This document shows positions 10,470 through 22,769 of a DNA stretch of 64,000 nucleotides, piece by piece (position 1 is the first letter of the stretch; each line of letters starts with the position of its first letter). The stretch is from assembly GCA_965153455.1 (NCBI GenBank), contig OZ234501.1, forward strand, positions 15,178,855-15,242,854, in the 5' to 3' direction. The notes under the pieces were generated by a model, which worked only from the letters and a program-made list of their open reading frames with translations, was not told the DNA's origin and searched no databases. The stretch is from Sphagnum compactum (taxonomy: Eukaryota > Bryophyta > Sphagnopsida > Sphagnales). The position numbers were made by a program, and so were the translations under genes.

Positions 10470-12929
10470 GTACTTACTATTCTGGCTCAGGGTGCTGAAG
10501 TTCCAGACCTGTTGATATCAGGCTCTGGAACCATGTAAGATTAGAAAATATGCTGTTTCCTTGCTTTCTATGAAGCTTGGCGAGGTGGAAAGAGGCTTCA
10601 ACTCCATGGTTATGCTGGCTTCGAGGATGGAGATGGGCCTGATGGGCCTGTAGGCTGTGCATGGCAGAGACTGCCAGATTCATGTCCAGCCAAAATTGGC
10701 TGCTGCCTGATTTGGGCATGCAGAAGTTGCTGTGTGCATCTTCTTGTCTGTTTCACTGGCAGCTTTTGAACTTGGTGACAAGAGGTCTCATATGCCTGCC
10801 TCATTATCCATCCAAGTTCTCCTGTGCAGTTAGGTCAGTAGTTAGGTGTGTCTTAGATTGGATATTCTGAAATTTGACGACTTTTCATGAAAGTTGGAAA
10901 TTGCATGGTATGTGGTTAAGCTGTGGATGGTTTGTTGAACCAGTGGCAGTGGCACTGGTGTCATATCATTTTCAGGTTCAACCCATGTATGTGCTCTAAA
11001 CTAAACTGACTCTTGCTACCTTCCAATGTACATGTGTGACAACCCTGTAAATATGAATGACAATGCTTGTGATTTTGGCTGTGAATTTCAATGATTTTAT
11101 ATGGAGTGGTGTGCATTGTCAGCTACTCTTGCCAACTTGCTGTTTGTTTATAACAGAAGTTGCAATGCCCTTGACTTAGTAAGTGTGGTGGCTTTGATCT
11201 TCCGCAGGAGTCATATAGACTGTCATAATTGTGCCAAGTGACTCAAGTTTTGTTTTGCTGCCATGTTTTCTTGTTAACTCGACTGTAATGTGCTCATTTT
11301 CTGCACCAGCAATATGCTAGATTTGGTATGATCTCATGTTATCTGAAGATGAGTAGAAAGCTTCTTGCTTTGAGCAGCTATTTGCTGTCTGCAAGTCATT
11401 GGAGTAAGTTGAATATAGCCTGTCTTCTGTTCTTTTCAATTGTGCCTGGCTTGTTCTTGAATCTTGTGGGTGTATGTTAGCAGGGCTTGTTTCTCTTGTC
11501 TGCATCATAAGCCTGTCTTTCTGCAGAACACTTGGGGGGATTTTGACACTGTTTTACTGTATGGAACTCTTACTTGAGGACTTGATGCATTGTGCCATCT
11601 GGAAGGATCCCTACCTTGAGCTACAAGCGAAGATCCAAGAGGAAGGTTCACGGGTCTGAAAATGAAAACTGCAGAAGCTCTGTCCAGGTTAGATCACAGT
11701 GAGGAGAAAATATGTTTTTCATGAGTACTTTCACAGGCAGCAGGACCTTGATTGGCGTGAAACAGAAGGAGCTTGTCAACAGTTGTTCCTGAGACCCAAA
11801 AAGTAGGAGGTGGAGTTGGAGGAGCTTGAATGCTCTTCATGTAGTTGTCAGGAGCAATGGATTGTGAATTGTCTGCAGCTACAGCTTGTGTCAAGGTGCG
11901 CACCATCAAACATAAAGGCATCCATCTTCTTCAGACCTTAATGACAAGGACAGACATCCAATGCTATTATGCTAGAGTGGAGTGTTTCTTACTTGATCTG
12001 GGTCAATCACAGAAATCTCCAATGTATACGAGAAGCATGACAGTGATGTATATTCAAGCATTCAGGTGAAATTGGCACATTCACCCCTACTTTCCACTTT
12101 TCTTGAATTCCTGTTCTCTTACTCTTTTGCAGACACTTCTGTTCTGATTTGTGATTTGGATCCAAGTGGCTGCAGTGGCTTTCATACAGGATAATGAGTA
12201 AGATCTCAGCAAAATGATAACAGTTGTGATTTAGTGTAATCTGATTTCTCAGTTCAATTGCTCTCACTGAACTATGTTTTTGCTTGTCACTAGAATTGAT
12301 TAATTTGCTCATATGTTCTTACCATCAGGTAACATCAGGTAAGGATGGGAAGTACAAGAGAAATGGAAAGGCACCATACATCTTCCTTGGGCCTCTGGCC
12401 TGACAGGCCAAAGGTGAAAGAATGAGTGTCATTTCATGACATTGAAAGCTTTTAAGGCAGTGTTTCATGTAGATTTCAAGAGAAATTGAAAGCTTTAGGC
12501 AGTGTTTCTTGGATATTCTTAATCATGTGCTCTGGGAGTAATGCAGTTGCTGTGGTGCGCTTTGCAGAAGAGGGGCGCTTTGCAGAAGAGCAATGGCTTA
12601 CAACACCGAGGTTCATGAAGCAAAAAAGCTTTCTATAACAGCTAAGAGAAAAATTGCCTATAGACATCTAGGTGATTGTGATTACTGTTATTAAGTGTCA
12701 GAGAGTAATATACTGACTGACACCCACTTATAGTGCTAAACAATTTTTGGATTTTTGGATTTTTTTCTTTCCAAGAACATGATTATGGAAACTAATTTCA
12801 TAAAGGAATTTAATACATTCATACTTGGTTGAAGATGTGATAGTCATGCTTAAGGTGAAACATTGATATTCATTCTTTTGGGGTTGGTTGTGGAGAGCCA
12901 AAGATGAAAACCAAAACAGAACAAACAAT
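10470..12929. other. Non-coding region downstream of the COL gene
   Basis: Nothing here reads as a gene. The first kilobase or so may be a long 3' UTR, since it is T/G-rich with several short poly-T stretches. Around 12540-12582 the 16-base word GCGCTTTGCAGAAGAG is directly repeated. The open frames of 60-100 codons show no domain or codon bias. Confidence 0.5.
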
Positions 12930-13216
12930 GGGTGTGTCACACTGTGGCCTTGCCCTTTACATTAAAAAGTATCGGAAGGCAAAAGAAGAATGATGGAAAC
13001 TCAAATGCTTCACCATGCAAAAATATGATCTTCAAAAAATCCTCTAAAAGAAACCAAAATCCTTCAAGATACTATAACTCTATAACTGATCTCAAGTTTC
13101 AACACAAGCCAAAAATTATCATGTTTCTAAAATCCTCTTACCAAAATAGGTCTATTACCTAGGGGCCAAAATCCATTAAGCTACTATACTCTATAATGAA
13201 TCTAAACACAATGTCC
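12930..13216. repeat. Dispersed repeat copy B (uninterrupted)
   Basis: This ~287-bp segment matches the broken copy at 5229-6030 but lacks both the 5387-5595 MITE and the 5714-6005 Helitron. It therefore serves as the pre-insertion reference for both. It is non-coding. Confidence 0.8.
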
Positions 13217-14115
13217 TTGCCCTAAATCCAACAAAACAATTGCAGTAGGATTTCTTGTACATCTTTGTTATTTCTAGAGAAAAAATTAGGTCACAAGATT
13301 TTAATTTCCTTAAACCCTAAATCCTTCACATCTCAAGGAGGTGCAAAAGGGAATGTGCTATGTTATGATGGATGAAATTCAGTATTAAGATTTATAACTA
13401 ATAGATGCATTTTGGCCTATCAATGGCATGCCCAATTGTATCCTATGCATACCATAAATGGATTCTAATGCAGCTTTAAAAATTGAGGATCAAATGAAAT
13501 GAACATACATTACCTTACTCAAATCAATTAAATGAAATAAGTGATTAAATGCAAATGGGCCCTTTCCAAGTAAAATGAAAAGCTGGCAAATGAAACAAAA
13601 AATATATATATAATAGAATGGGAATGAAAATTCTAAAAATTTGAGATGAATAATAAATTATTGGAATTGAGATTTTGATCATCCATTTTATCAGATTTCA
13701 TCCATCTTGAAACACACATGTCCACTCACTCTCTAGTGATATTTATCCAACAAAAAGTTTCTTTTTTTTTGACAAAATATTGGGAAAATATTTTTTTTCT
13801 AGTGAGAATTCAACTACTTTTGGTAAAGTTTTGGAAAATTCGCTAGATATCTCGATATCACAAAATCGGAGGAAAAAGAAACCCTGCATGACATATGTCC
13901 TTCTACAACAAGAAAGGGAGAAAAAAATTTTAAAAAGTAAAAGAAAAAAGACCCGGGTATATTTAGAGCCTGAAAATGTCAGTGGTGGTCGGTTATTGAG
14001 TTTTGACCTGTGTGACCAGCCGGTTCCGGGTACCAATAAAATATCAGTTCGTTACTGACTTTCTTGAAAACCAATAAATAACCTACCATTCGGGTATTTA
14101 CTTTTCAAATTTCAA
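13217..14115. other. AT-rich intergenic stretch
   Basis: I see no gene. The section 13740-14060 holds open frames on both strands, but these are A/T-run driven and match no family. Confidence 0.55.
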
Positions 14116-14157
14116 ATAACCTACCTGGATGATTGAAATTTCATCCAGGTAGGTTAT
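14116..14157. repeat. Perfect 17-bp inverted repeat (hairpin)
   Basis: Arms 14116-14132 (ATAACCTACCTGGATGA) and 14141-14157 are exact reverse complements around an 8-base spacer. The word ATAACCTACC also occurs once more just upstream. It could be a foldback element end or a transcript hairpin; no gene is directly attached. Confidence 0.8.
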
Positions 14158-15140
14158 CAATCCTACAACCATAAAACATGTTTACAGTAGACGACATAAA
14201 ACACACACCCCAATAACACTATAGCTTGTTCTACCTAAGAACTATAACTGACGGTTATCATAGCAAGTAATTGAAAATTGATCCTTATTCATATCGACAA
14301 TTATTGCCAGGAAAACTGTGTAAATATACAACCGGAGGGTACTAAAGTTAATCTCTTCACAGTGGAATTGGTAACCGGGATGACTAAGTTTTGAAAAGTG
14401 ATAACCAGCCCGCCAGGTATGAGGAAAATCTAATAACCGGGAAACACTGGGAAATACCCGGGAGCGGTTTGCTACCCCGGGCGTGCTCCCGTCGTCATAC
14501 CCTTCCATACCCGCGCAACCACCGCCATGGGCGAAGAGCTGGAAGAAGGCTGGGGAGATGGCGTTGTGTGGCGCGACGGCAAAAGCAGAGCAGGAAGACG
14601 AGAGAGATTTGCAAGATTTTGCAGCTGCGGGAGGATGACCAGGAGGAGGAGATCCGCCACAAGAAGATGAAGATGAAGATGAAGAAGGAAGACAAGAAAA
14701 TCGATTCTGATTCAATCTTGAAATGGTAAGCTTTCTGTGGTTGCTTATTTCATTTTTCTCGGTTCCTTTTCTCCAATCGTCTCTCGCGTATCGCAGGACA
14801 TCTCAAGCTTGATGATCTCTGGCATCTGGAGCTTGAATTCTTTTGCTCTGGAAAAGAATCAAGTACTCTCTTTTCTCCTCGTCTCGCATGTATGTTGTTC
14901 TCTTATTACTGTTGGTTTGTGTTTGTGCCGTAATCTTGTCATTTGAAGAATGTCGTGAAATTGCAAGAACTTGTGCCTCTCGTCTCCTCTCGTCTCCTCT
15001 CGTCTCCTCTCGTCTCCTCTCCATGTCGTGAAATTGCGAGTATTTAATGGCTTTATTTTTTCCTTGCAGTTTTCGTGAACGTTTTTCCTTGGAGGTTTTG
15101 AAACTGTTTTGTGTTTGTCCATGTTGATGAAGAACCTAAG
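14158..15140 (+). promoter_or_regulatory. Upstream region and probable leader of the PPR gene
   Basis: The region contains a GC-richer patch (14450-14730) ending in a good splice donor (AAATG|GTAAGC near 14725), so it may hold an untranslated first exon. It also contains the CGTCTCCTCT array. Frames across 14391-14729 look open but encode only charged low-complexity sequence and are not called as a gene. Confidence 0.4.
14981..15020. repeat. (CGTCTCCTCT)x4 decamer array
   Basis: Four exact 10-bp units are flanked by a direct repeat TGTCGTGAAATTGC on both sides (near 14951 and 15024). Confidence 0.9.
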
Positions 15141-15427
15141 ATGACGTATACAGCGACCTCTGGACCTCTGGCGCTTCTTCTTGCATCCAGTCCTCAAAAG
15201 CCGCCTCGGATGCACTACTACTGTTTTGCTTCTGTTGCTGCTGCATCTCCAGTTTGGACACTGCAGTGGAGGACATCGCATTTATCCACGAGGGAGCTCA
15301 GAAGGACGAGAGAAAGCTGCTCTGCTTGTAAGGTCAGTTGTGCATTGATGAATAGATTTTATTTATTTATTTATTTATTTTCCCAAGTTTTGTTTGAAGG
15401 AGCAAATGGACATTGTCATATGATGGT

Positions 15428-15462
<35 letters not shown>

Positions 15463-17841
15463 TGTCATATGTGGCAAAAGCAAAGCCATGAGTGTTGTAT
15501 TTTTCCCCCCCCCTGGTTTAAGAACAGGACTGTTTTCATGTGGATGGCATACAACAGTCTGTCCTCTCTTTTCTCCAAGAGCTGCAAAGGGAGGGAAGGA
15601 TATCATGGCATGGGGGGAGTCCACAGAGCAAGAACATGAAGCAGCAGCTTGGAATTTTGAGAACAAAGGCAGAGAGCAGTGGTGATAGTTCTGTGGCAGA
15701 ACAATCAGACTGGGACAGGGAAAAGGCTCGTTTGCTTCATGAGGAACAACAATGGCTGCGTGAAGAAGAAGAGGAATTAAGTCAAGAAGAAGAAAAAGCA
15801 GCTGAAGATGTCGATGCCCAAACAGTACCATCCAAATATACAAGTATAATCAAGGTGTGCAATGACATGGAGAGAGAGGGATTGGAAATTGGTTATAGTC
15901 TATACAACGATTTGATAGTTGCCTATTGTAGAGGTGGTGATGCAGATCAGGGTTTGAGGACTATGGGGAAGATGCAGGCATCTGATATGCACCCAGACTC
16001 AAGAAGTTATGCTGCTGTAATTACTGCATTAGGTTTAGTAGGGCGAACAGAAGAGGCAGAGGCATTGTTTGCGGAGATGGCAGGACCTAAGCCCGACAGT
16101 AGAGCTTTGAACTCACTCCTTCAGGCATACACAAGGAAGGGTCTTCTACAACAGGCAGAGAAATTATTGGAAAAAGCAGAAAAGTTAGGGTTGAATCTCA
16201 GTCACTTCACATACGGTCTCCTCATAGATGCTTATTCAAAGGCAGGTCGCTTAGAACAGATACAGGTTCTTCTTGCAAAGATGAAAGCTGCTAACATCTG
16301 GCCTGATGCTTTCATTTATGGCCGCTTGATGGCCTCACTTCGTGATACTGGTCAGTGGGGAAAAGCAGTTCGCACATTGCGAGAAATGCAGGCATCTAAT
16401 GTCAAACCTAACAAGTACATCTACAATATAGTGATTGACACGTTTGGCAAATATAGAATCTTACCACAGTCTTTGAAGACTTTTGAACGGATGCAAAGAG
16501 AAGGCCTGAAGCCTGATGTTGTTAGTTGGAATTCTCTCATAGAGGCTCATTGTCGGACTGATTCTGTGCTAGAGGCAATGAATTTATTTCACCAGATGCA
16601 GGAGCATGGGTGTGTGCCAAGCTTACAGACATTTAATATCTTAATCAATGCACTAGGGTCTCGTGGCCATTGGAAGGCAATTCGAGCTTTGTTAGAGGAT
16701 ATGCAGTCCAGGGGACTGGTTCCTAATGAGGTTACTTATACCACACTTGTCAACATCTATGGCCAGTCTCGTCGTTTTCAAGAAGCGGTGAAGTTCTTGG
16801 ATCAAATGAGAGCACAGGGCCTAAAACCACCTTCCAGTGTCTACTGTGCTCTTGCTCATGCTTACGCCAAGCAGGTAGCCTCATACTTCTGTGATTGAAT
16901 GGTTCTAGCATCGAGGTTTCTGTATAATTCAGCAAGTGGTAGAAGCCTTGTGGGAAGTTTGTGGGAATTTTTAAAAGAGTTTAAAAATTGAAGTGACTCA
17001 GAACACTCGGGAATGGGTCACAGGAAGGCCTTCTCATAGTAATTTTCTGTAAGCTGCAGGATGCTAACTTTCCACCTTTATTTCTTTGTAGGGGATGTGT
17101 GAACAAGCAATGAATGTGTTCAGAAGAATGGAAGAGGAAGGCTATGAGCCAAATCTTATGATGTTCAATCTCCTCATCAATGCTTTTAGTGTAGCAGGAA
17201 GGCATCTGGAGGCATTTTCTGTTTTTGACTACATGCAGGAGGTGGTACGTCCATAGATCATCCTTTTTGTTCCACTCTGGCTCAAATACAAAGCAAGTGT
17301 CAGCTGGTTCATTAGTAGCTCCAGACCGTTCAGTATTAACTCAGGTCAAGTCTATATTGTCACCTAATCAAATGTGCTGACCTATCACATGGTTTTCTGA
17401 AGGGAATTAGTCCAGATGTGGTCACCTACACAACCTTGATGAAAGCTTTGATAAAGGCGGAGGAACTTGATCAGGTACAGCCATCAGATCCTCATTCTAG
17501 TTCCTTTATACTCTTGCTGCTGCTTGGTACTTCTGGCAGTACATGGATTGCAATTTGCCAATTTGAATCAAGTTAATTATCTGCTTAGACTACCTTAGTG
17601 CTCTGAATGTTGTACTTGTGGGTCTCATGAAATGCATGGCATGATACATAACTCTTGATGGTTTTTAACAGCAGTAGACATCTTGTGGTAAAATAACCAG
17701 GTCCCAAAGGTTTATGAGCAAATGCTGAAGGCAGGATGCACACCTGATAGCATGGCCAAGGACATGCTTCGCAGTGCCATTCGTTTTAGACTACGACCTC
17801 CAAAAATTGTTAGGAAATCTTCTTACAGGGTAAACAACTGA
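15141..17841 (+). CDS. P-class PPR protein with a pTAC5-like N-terminus (chimera)
   Basis: Exons 15141-15332, 15528-16874, 17092-17244, 17403-17474 and 17701-17841 give 634 aa. Residues 1-~140 hold a Ser/Ala-rich likely plastid transit peptide and an acidic coiled-coil start (SDWDREKAR..EEQQWLREEEEE) that align with the pTAC5 gene at 28.3 kb. From about residue 150 there are some twelve 35-residue PPR motifs. Several have N at position 5 with D or S at 35, combinations that read U or C in the PPR code. The C-terminus (VPKVYEQMLKAGCTPD then a basic tail) resembles the CRP1/At5g42310 group as I remember it. There is no E, DYW or SMR domain. Probable role: binding organelle RNA for processing, stability or translation. 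The exon 1/2 join is confirmed by alignment with the uninterrupted pTAC5 exon (KD..VDG..VLS.LQE). Confidence 0.9.
15431..15459. repeat. (GA)n microsatellite in PPR intron 1
   Basis: About fifteen GA units lie inside the first intron of the PPR gene. Confidence 0.9.
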
Positions 17842-18164
17842 GACTTTGAGGAAAACAGTTTAGTAGCCCGATAGCCAATTTTGGAACCAAATCTCTACAG
17901 GTTGAATTACTATAGACAGATTTAGATTCCTGTGTCATTAGAAGCAGGATTGTTCATCAAATTCAATTGAGCTCCAAAGTGTTCAGGTAAATCATCTTCC
18001 AGATTCAACACATGCAGAAGTTTCATCTGCATTTGCTTTGTTCTCTCAAAACAACAGAAAATAATTGAAACATGTATATATAATTGTCTGTCCCTTTAAA
18101 GCCCATTTCACATTTAAAGATCTGAATTTGATTGTTTCAGCAAAGTCTGTGCGTTCCATCTAGT

Positions 18165-19043
18165 GCTTGTTTGTTCCTTTGCGTATGTGCACTAATCTAG
18201 GTTCAGTACTTGCTTATGTGTACTAATCTGGGACAGTGAATCTGTAGTTCACAAAGCTGTTGATTTGTTTATATGTACTAATCTAGGATTATGAATCTCT
18301 TGTTCCTGAAGCTATTGTTATGTGCTTGTTTGTACCAAACCGGGATTATGAATCTCTGGTTCCTTGCTGAACTTGTTTTGTTTACATATACTAATCTAGG
18401 ATTATGTATCCTCTTGTTCCTGAAGCTATTGTCACATGCTTATGTGTACTAATCCAGGATTATGAATCTCTGGTTCTTTGCTGAATTTGTTGATTTGTTT
18501 ATATGTACTAATGTAGGATTATGAATATCCTTTTGTTCCTGAAGCTATTTCTACATGCTTATGTGTACTAATCCAGGATTATGAATCTCTGGTTCCTTGC
18601 TGAACTTGTTGATTTGTTTATGTATGTGCTAATCTAGGATTATGAATCCTCTTGTTCCTGAAGCTGTTGTTGCTTGCTTATGTGCACTAATCTGGGATTA
18701 TGAATCCTCTTGTTCCTGAAGCTGTTGTCACTTGCTTATTTGCACTAATCTGGGATTATTAATCCTCTTGTTCCTGAAGCTGTTGTCACTTGCTTATGTG
18801 CACTAATCTGGAATTATGAATCCTCTTGCTCCTGAAGCTGTTGTCACTTGCTTACGTGCACTAATCTGGGATTATGAATCCTCTTGTTCCTGAAGCTGTT
18901 GTCACTTGCTTATACCGGCCTTGGGCACAGATCTCAAATCATGGAAGGGCCTGTAATCTGGGATTATGAATCTCTGGTTCCTTGCTGAAGCTGTGGATTT
19001 GTGTATATATGTACTAATCTAGGATTATGAATCCTCTTGTTAA
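18165..19043. repeat. Minisatellite, ~58-60-bp unit, ~14 copies
   Basis: The unit reads approximately 'actaatctgggattatgaatc' followed by 'ctcttgttcctgaagctgttgtcacttgcttatgtgc'. The first half alternates two unit types ('ctctggttccttgctgaa.ttgttgatttgttta' and 'cctcttgttcctgaagctattgt'), giving a ~120-bp higher-order period. The second half is homogeneous. A ~50-bp foreign piece interrupts it near 18915-18955. It lies 0.3 kb 3' of the PPR stop codon. Confidence 0.9.
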
Positions 19044-20560
19044 ATGCCACTTTTCATCAACAAGCAAAACCTTGCTTTGTACAACGAAGAACGAACTCCT
19101 TAAAATAGGCACTGAAAAAAACTGCCCAAATTTCAGCCCAATTGTGAAAATTCTCTTTGTATATTCTTCCCAGGAAAGTACCACGAAATTGCTTTGCAAA
19201 GTTTTCTTCCCCTTTCTCTTCTTTCTTCTTGATCGTAGATCCTCGAACAACTCCAAATAGGAAATCGAAAATCAGCAAAATCTCGGAATAAAATAATCTT
19301 GGTTACTTCGTGGGTTGTCTGTCATTTGTGCCGCATGTTTTGTGTTTTTTCTAAAAAATTGATGTGCTCTTTTGTGAGCTCTTTTTCTCTTTTCTTTTTA
19401 TTCTGTGAATTTTCCCAGTTTTGTTATCAAGCAATTTTCTTGCCTTTTTTCTTGAGCTTTTGCTTTCAGGATTGTCGCAGTCTTTCGACTTCACCCCTCT
19501 CTCTAGATCCACAAAATGGGTTTGTAAAAATGGGTTTTGCAAAATGGGTTTTTGCTCATGAGCTAGATGCTGCTGAAATCCCTGTGATTAGAAAATGAAC
19601 AGGACAGGAATAGAATTGTTGCTCAAGAAATCCGCACACCACATCTGACGAGAGAAAGAACACAAACACGAGTAGTTTCTGACGAGGGATGATCTACTCC
19701 AGAACAGGGTGCCGATGTACAGGTACAAAGTTTCAGATCTGAAATTTGTCGTCAAATCTTGTGAGTTAGAAATTAGTTCATCGAGCTTTTTTGTCGCTGA
19801 TTTTATGAGCTAGGGGTTTGCAAGAATACTACTGATTCTGGATTTTGGGGTTACTGATTCTGGATTGGGGTTTTTGTTTTTGTTTTGTTTTTTTTGCAGC
19901 TTTTTTTGGCGTGACATGACGAATACCACTATGCCACCACGATTCCTGTGAAAGAGGAACTTTGATAGATCTTCACGTAGGTATGCTGTTTTGTAAACCC
20001 ACTTCCCTTTCAAGCAAATGAGACATTGCAGTAGTAGTAGTAGTAGAGAGATTTTTGTGAGATTTTTCTTGTTCAGAAACTGTGTTACTTTGTGAAGAAT
20101 TATTGCATTGAGAAGAAGAGCTCAAGAAACGTACTGATGTAGAGAAAAAGAAAAATTTGGGTTGTCTTTCATTTCTGTTTTCACCTTGGTATCCTCAACC
20201 TGGGTATGGAAGATTTGTGGGAGATTGTTGAAGATTTTGGGTGGTGTGCACGATTAGGGTTTTTATTTTGGTACCTTCTGTGAATGCAAACTGAGCAGTA
20301 GTACTAATCTCTTTTTGCAGTTTTTTGCTGAACAACAGACATCTAGGTTTGTGATGACATATTGCAACAAGTGCAAAGCATGTGAAGAAGAATAAGAAGA
20401 AGAAGACAACTCATTTTTCTTGAACAACATATTTCTAGGTTTGTAATGAACAAAACATTGCAAGTGCAGAGCATGTGACGAAGAAGAAGCAGATAAACGA
20501 CAAGAAACTGAGCAGATTGTGCTCAAGCAAGCACGTGCAAGGGAGGATTTAAGGAAAAAA
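19044..20560 (+). other. Upstream region and leader of the STK16-like kinase
   Basis: No supported coding exon. Poly-T/pyrimidine tracts and several AG sites suggest an intron-containing leader. A ~85-bp tandem duplication spans about 20327-20497 (each copy with 'tgaacaaca..tctaggtttgt' and 'gcatgtga.gaagaa'), and an AGT trinucleotide run lies at 20034-20048. Confidence 0.45.
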
Positions 20561-22769
20561 ATGGGATGCACATGGTCAGGGTTAAGTGCACTGTATGATG
20601 TAGTAAGCAGTGGCACAGAAGTGTGGGTCAATGAAAGATGCTTCCGGATTGTGCGGCAGCTCGGAGAAGGAGGGTTTTCATTTGTGTTTCTGGTACAAGA
20701 GCGGCCAACTGGGCATCATCACTTGCAACAAGAAGCCAAAGACCCATCCGTTGATCACCACGGTGCATTTTTTTTTTCTCTTCCCACAGTGGCTAATTTA
20801 GAAGTCAAATTGCAGTTGAAATCATATATTTATTGCTTTCAAAACTTTGCAGCATTCAAAATAAAATTCAAGGATTGCTTGACAATATCAGTTCTTTGTA
20901 ACATTTCTGCTTTTTGTTTCATGTAGAATAATACATCCGGGTTTTTTTGGATGTTGGGTTTTGCAGGTGATGGATTCTTTGCATTGAAGAAGGTTTTGAT
21001 CCAGAACAATGAGCAGCTTGATTTGGTGAAGCAGGAGATCCATGTGTCATCGTACTTCAAACGCCCAAACCTTCTTCCTCTTCTTGATCATGCTATCATC
21101 CCTGTCAAGGTAACTCCAGATTACAAAGAACTTCCTCCTCTCACCTCATCATCTCTCCATTCTGCAACAGGCCAGAACATCATGCAAATAGCTCAGTGGT
21201 AAAACCTGATGGCTTTGAAAGAAAGCAGTAGCCCAAGCAATGGAGTAACTTGTTTAATTAATGAAGTATCAGCAGAGTACTGTGACACAGTTATTCCTGG
21301 GTCTTCAAGAATTCAAGGAAGCTTGATTTTTCTTACCACAGTTTTGTCACTTGTATTAGTATCAAGGATTGGGGTATAAGAAAAAGAACACATGCCTGAT
21401 TCCTGAGGAATTTGTAACAGGGATCTCAAGATGGCTCATGGAAGCAGGAAGCTTATTTGCTTTTCCCTGTTCACAAAGACGGAACCTTATTAGACCACCT
21501 GACACGCATGCAGTCGAATAACGAATTTTACCCCACCATAGCAGTCCTGCATATCTTCAAACAGGTGCATTTAAAAATCTCCATATGCACATCCCAGTTG
21601 GTGTACATGGCATTTTGATCTTGTTTACTTGTTACAAAAGAAACGAACCATTTAATGGATCTTAAGGTCTGTTCAGGCTCAGATGGATCACACCTCTCTG
21701 TTTGAGCATTTTTTCCCTTTTGTTTTAACTGGTGCAGATCTGTGTGGGGTTGAAAGAAATGCATATGAATGACCCTCCATATGCACACAATGACATGAAG
21801 CCTGGGAATGTCCTACTGACTCTTCAACCTAACAAACCTCCAAAGGCAGTGATCATGGACTTTGGTAGCGCTTCACCAGCTCATAAACAAATTAGGTCTC
21901 GCTCAGAGGCCCTCACATTGCAGGTATAGTACCCTCATTGTTGGCTTCTCATGTTAGTTAATCCAAGAGCTTGATCTCCTACTTCTGGAGATCTTCCAAC
22001 CTTATTGCAGAATACAACAGGAAATTCAGATTCTGTAGATACTTATCTGCTGAAGATGTAGCTATGGTAAGCTTGTTTGTGGTTCAAAGGTGCTAACAAG
22101 CATGTCAAGTGATCACAGGAGTGGGCAGCAGAGCACTGTTCTGCACCATACAGGGCACCAGAGCTTTGGGATTGTCCAAGCCAGTGTGATATTGATGAAC
22201 GCACAGATGTTTGGTCACTGGGATGCACTCTCTTTGCGATAATGTAAATATACACCTTACCTTTATCAAAGCCCAGTGTATGATTAGAGTTCTCCCAGAT
22301 AAGTCTTTGCAAATCAGCTAAAACCTCATACACAGAATTTGCACAAATGCTCTTAAACCTGCTCCAGGCTTTGTGTTTGAAAACTGTAGTAGTAACAATC
22401 ACAAGCTAATTTTTTTCTGTAATCTGAGCAAGACCACAAGATCCATCTTGTTTTGTATGCTCAGACAGGGGAGTATTGGCTTACAGGTACAGGGAATCAC
22501 CGTTTGAGTATGTGTTGGGGGAGTCAGGAGGAAGTTTGCAACTGGCAGTGATGAGTGGACAAGTAAAGTGGCCACCAGGGCCAACACCGCCATATCCTGA
22601 TACACTCCGCCAGTTTGTTACATGGATGGTGCAACCACAAATTACAATGCGGCCTCACTTAGAGGATGTGAGCATACACATTGATAAACTTCTTGCCAGT
22701 TTTGGCACTGGAGTAGATGGTCTTTGGACATTGAAGGTCGATAAGCAGAACACCCAACTCATCTCCTAA
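20561..22769 (+). CDS. STK16/MPSK-type serine/threonine kinase
   Basis: Exons 20561-20762, 20967-21109, 21421-21564, 21738-21923, 22119-22243 and 22487-22769 give 360 aa, a bare kinase domain like animal STK16. The start MGCTWS offers an N-myristoylation glycine and an adjacent cysteine for palmitoylation, so membrane (Golgi-type) anchoring is likely. Visible motifs: glycine loop LGEGGFSFV, lysine in FFALKK (about 75), catalytic loop AHNDMKPGN (about 179-187), DFG in MDFGSA (204-206), APE in YRAPEL, and DVWSLGC. The catalytic loop reads HND where HRD is usual. The exon 5/6 join (LFAIM|YRESPFEY) was chosen by alignment to STK16. The exon 1 donor (CACCACG|GTGCAT) is the least certain; it fits the phase but yields a His-rich insert. 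Substrates are unknown. Confidence 0.88.

Noticed and set aside
14391-14729. 112-codon frame before the PPR gene
   Set aside because: Only low-complexity charged residues; the end coincides with a splice donor, so an untranslated leader exon is more likely.
18165-19043. Regularly spaced repeats that might suggest a CRISPR array
   Set aside because: The units are contiguous and similar over their whole length with no unique spacers, and the DNA is eukaryotic; it is a minisatellite.
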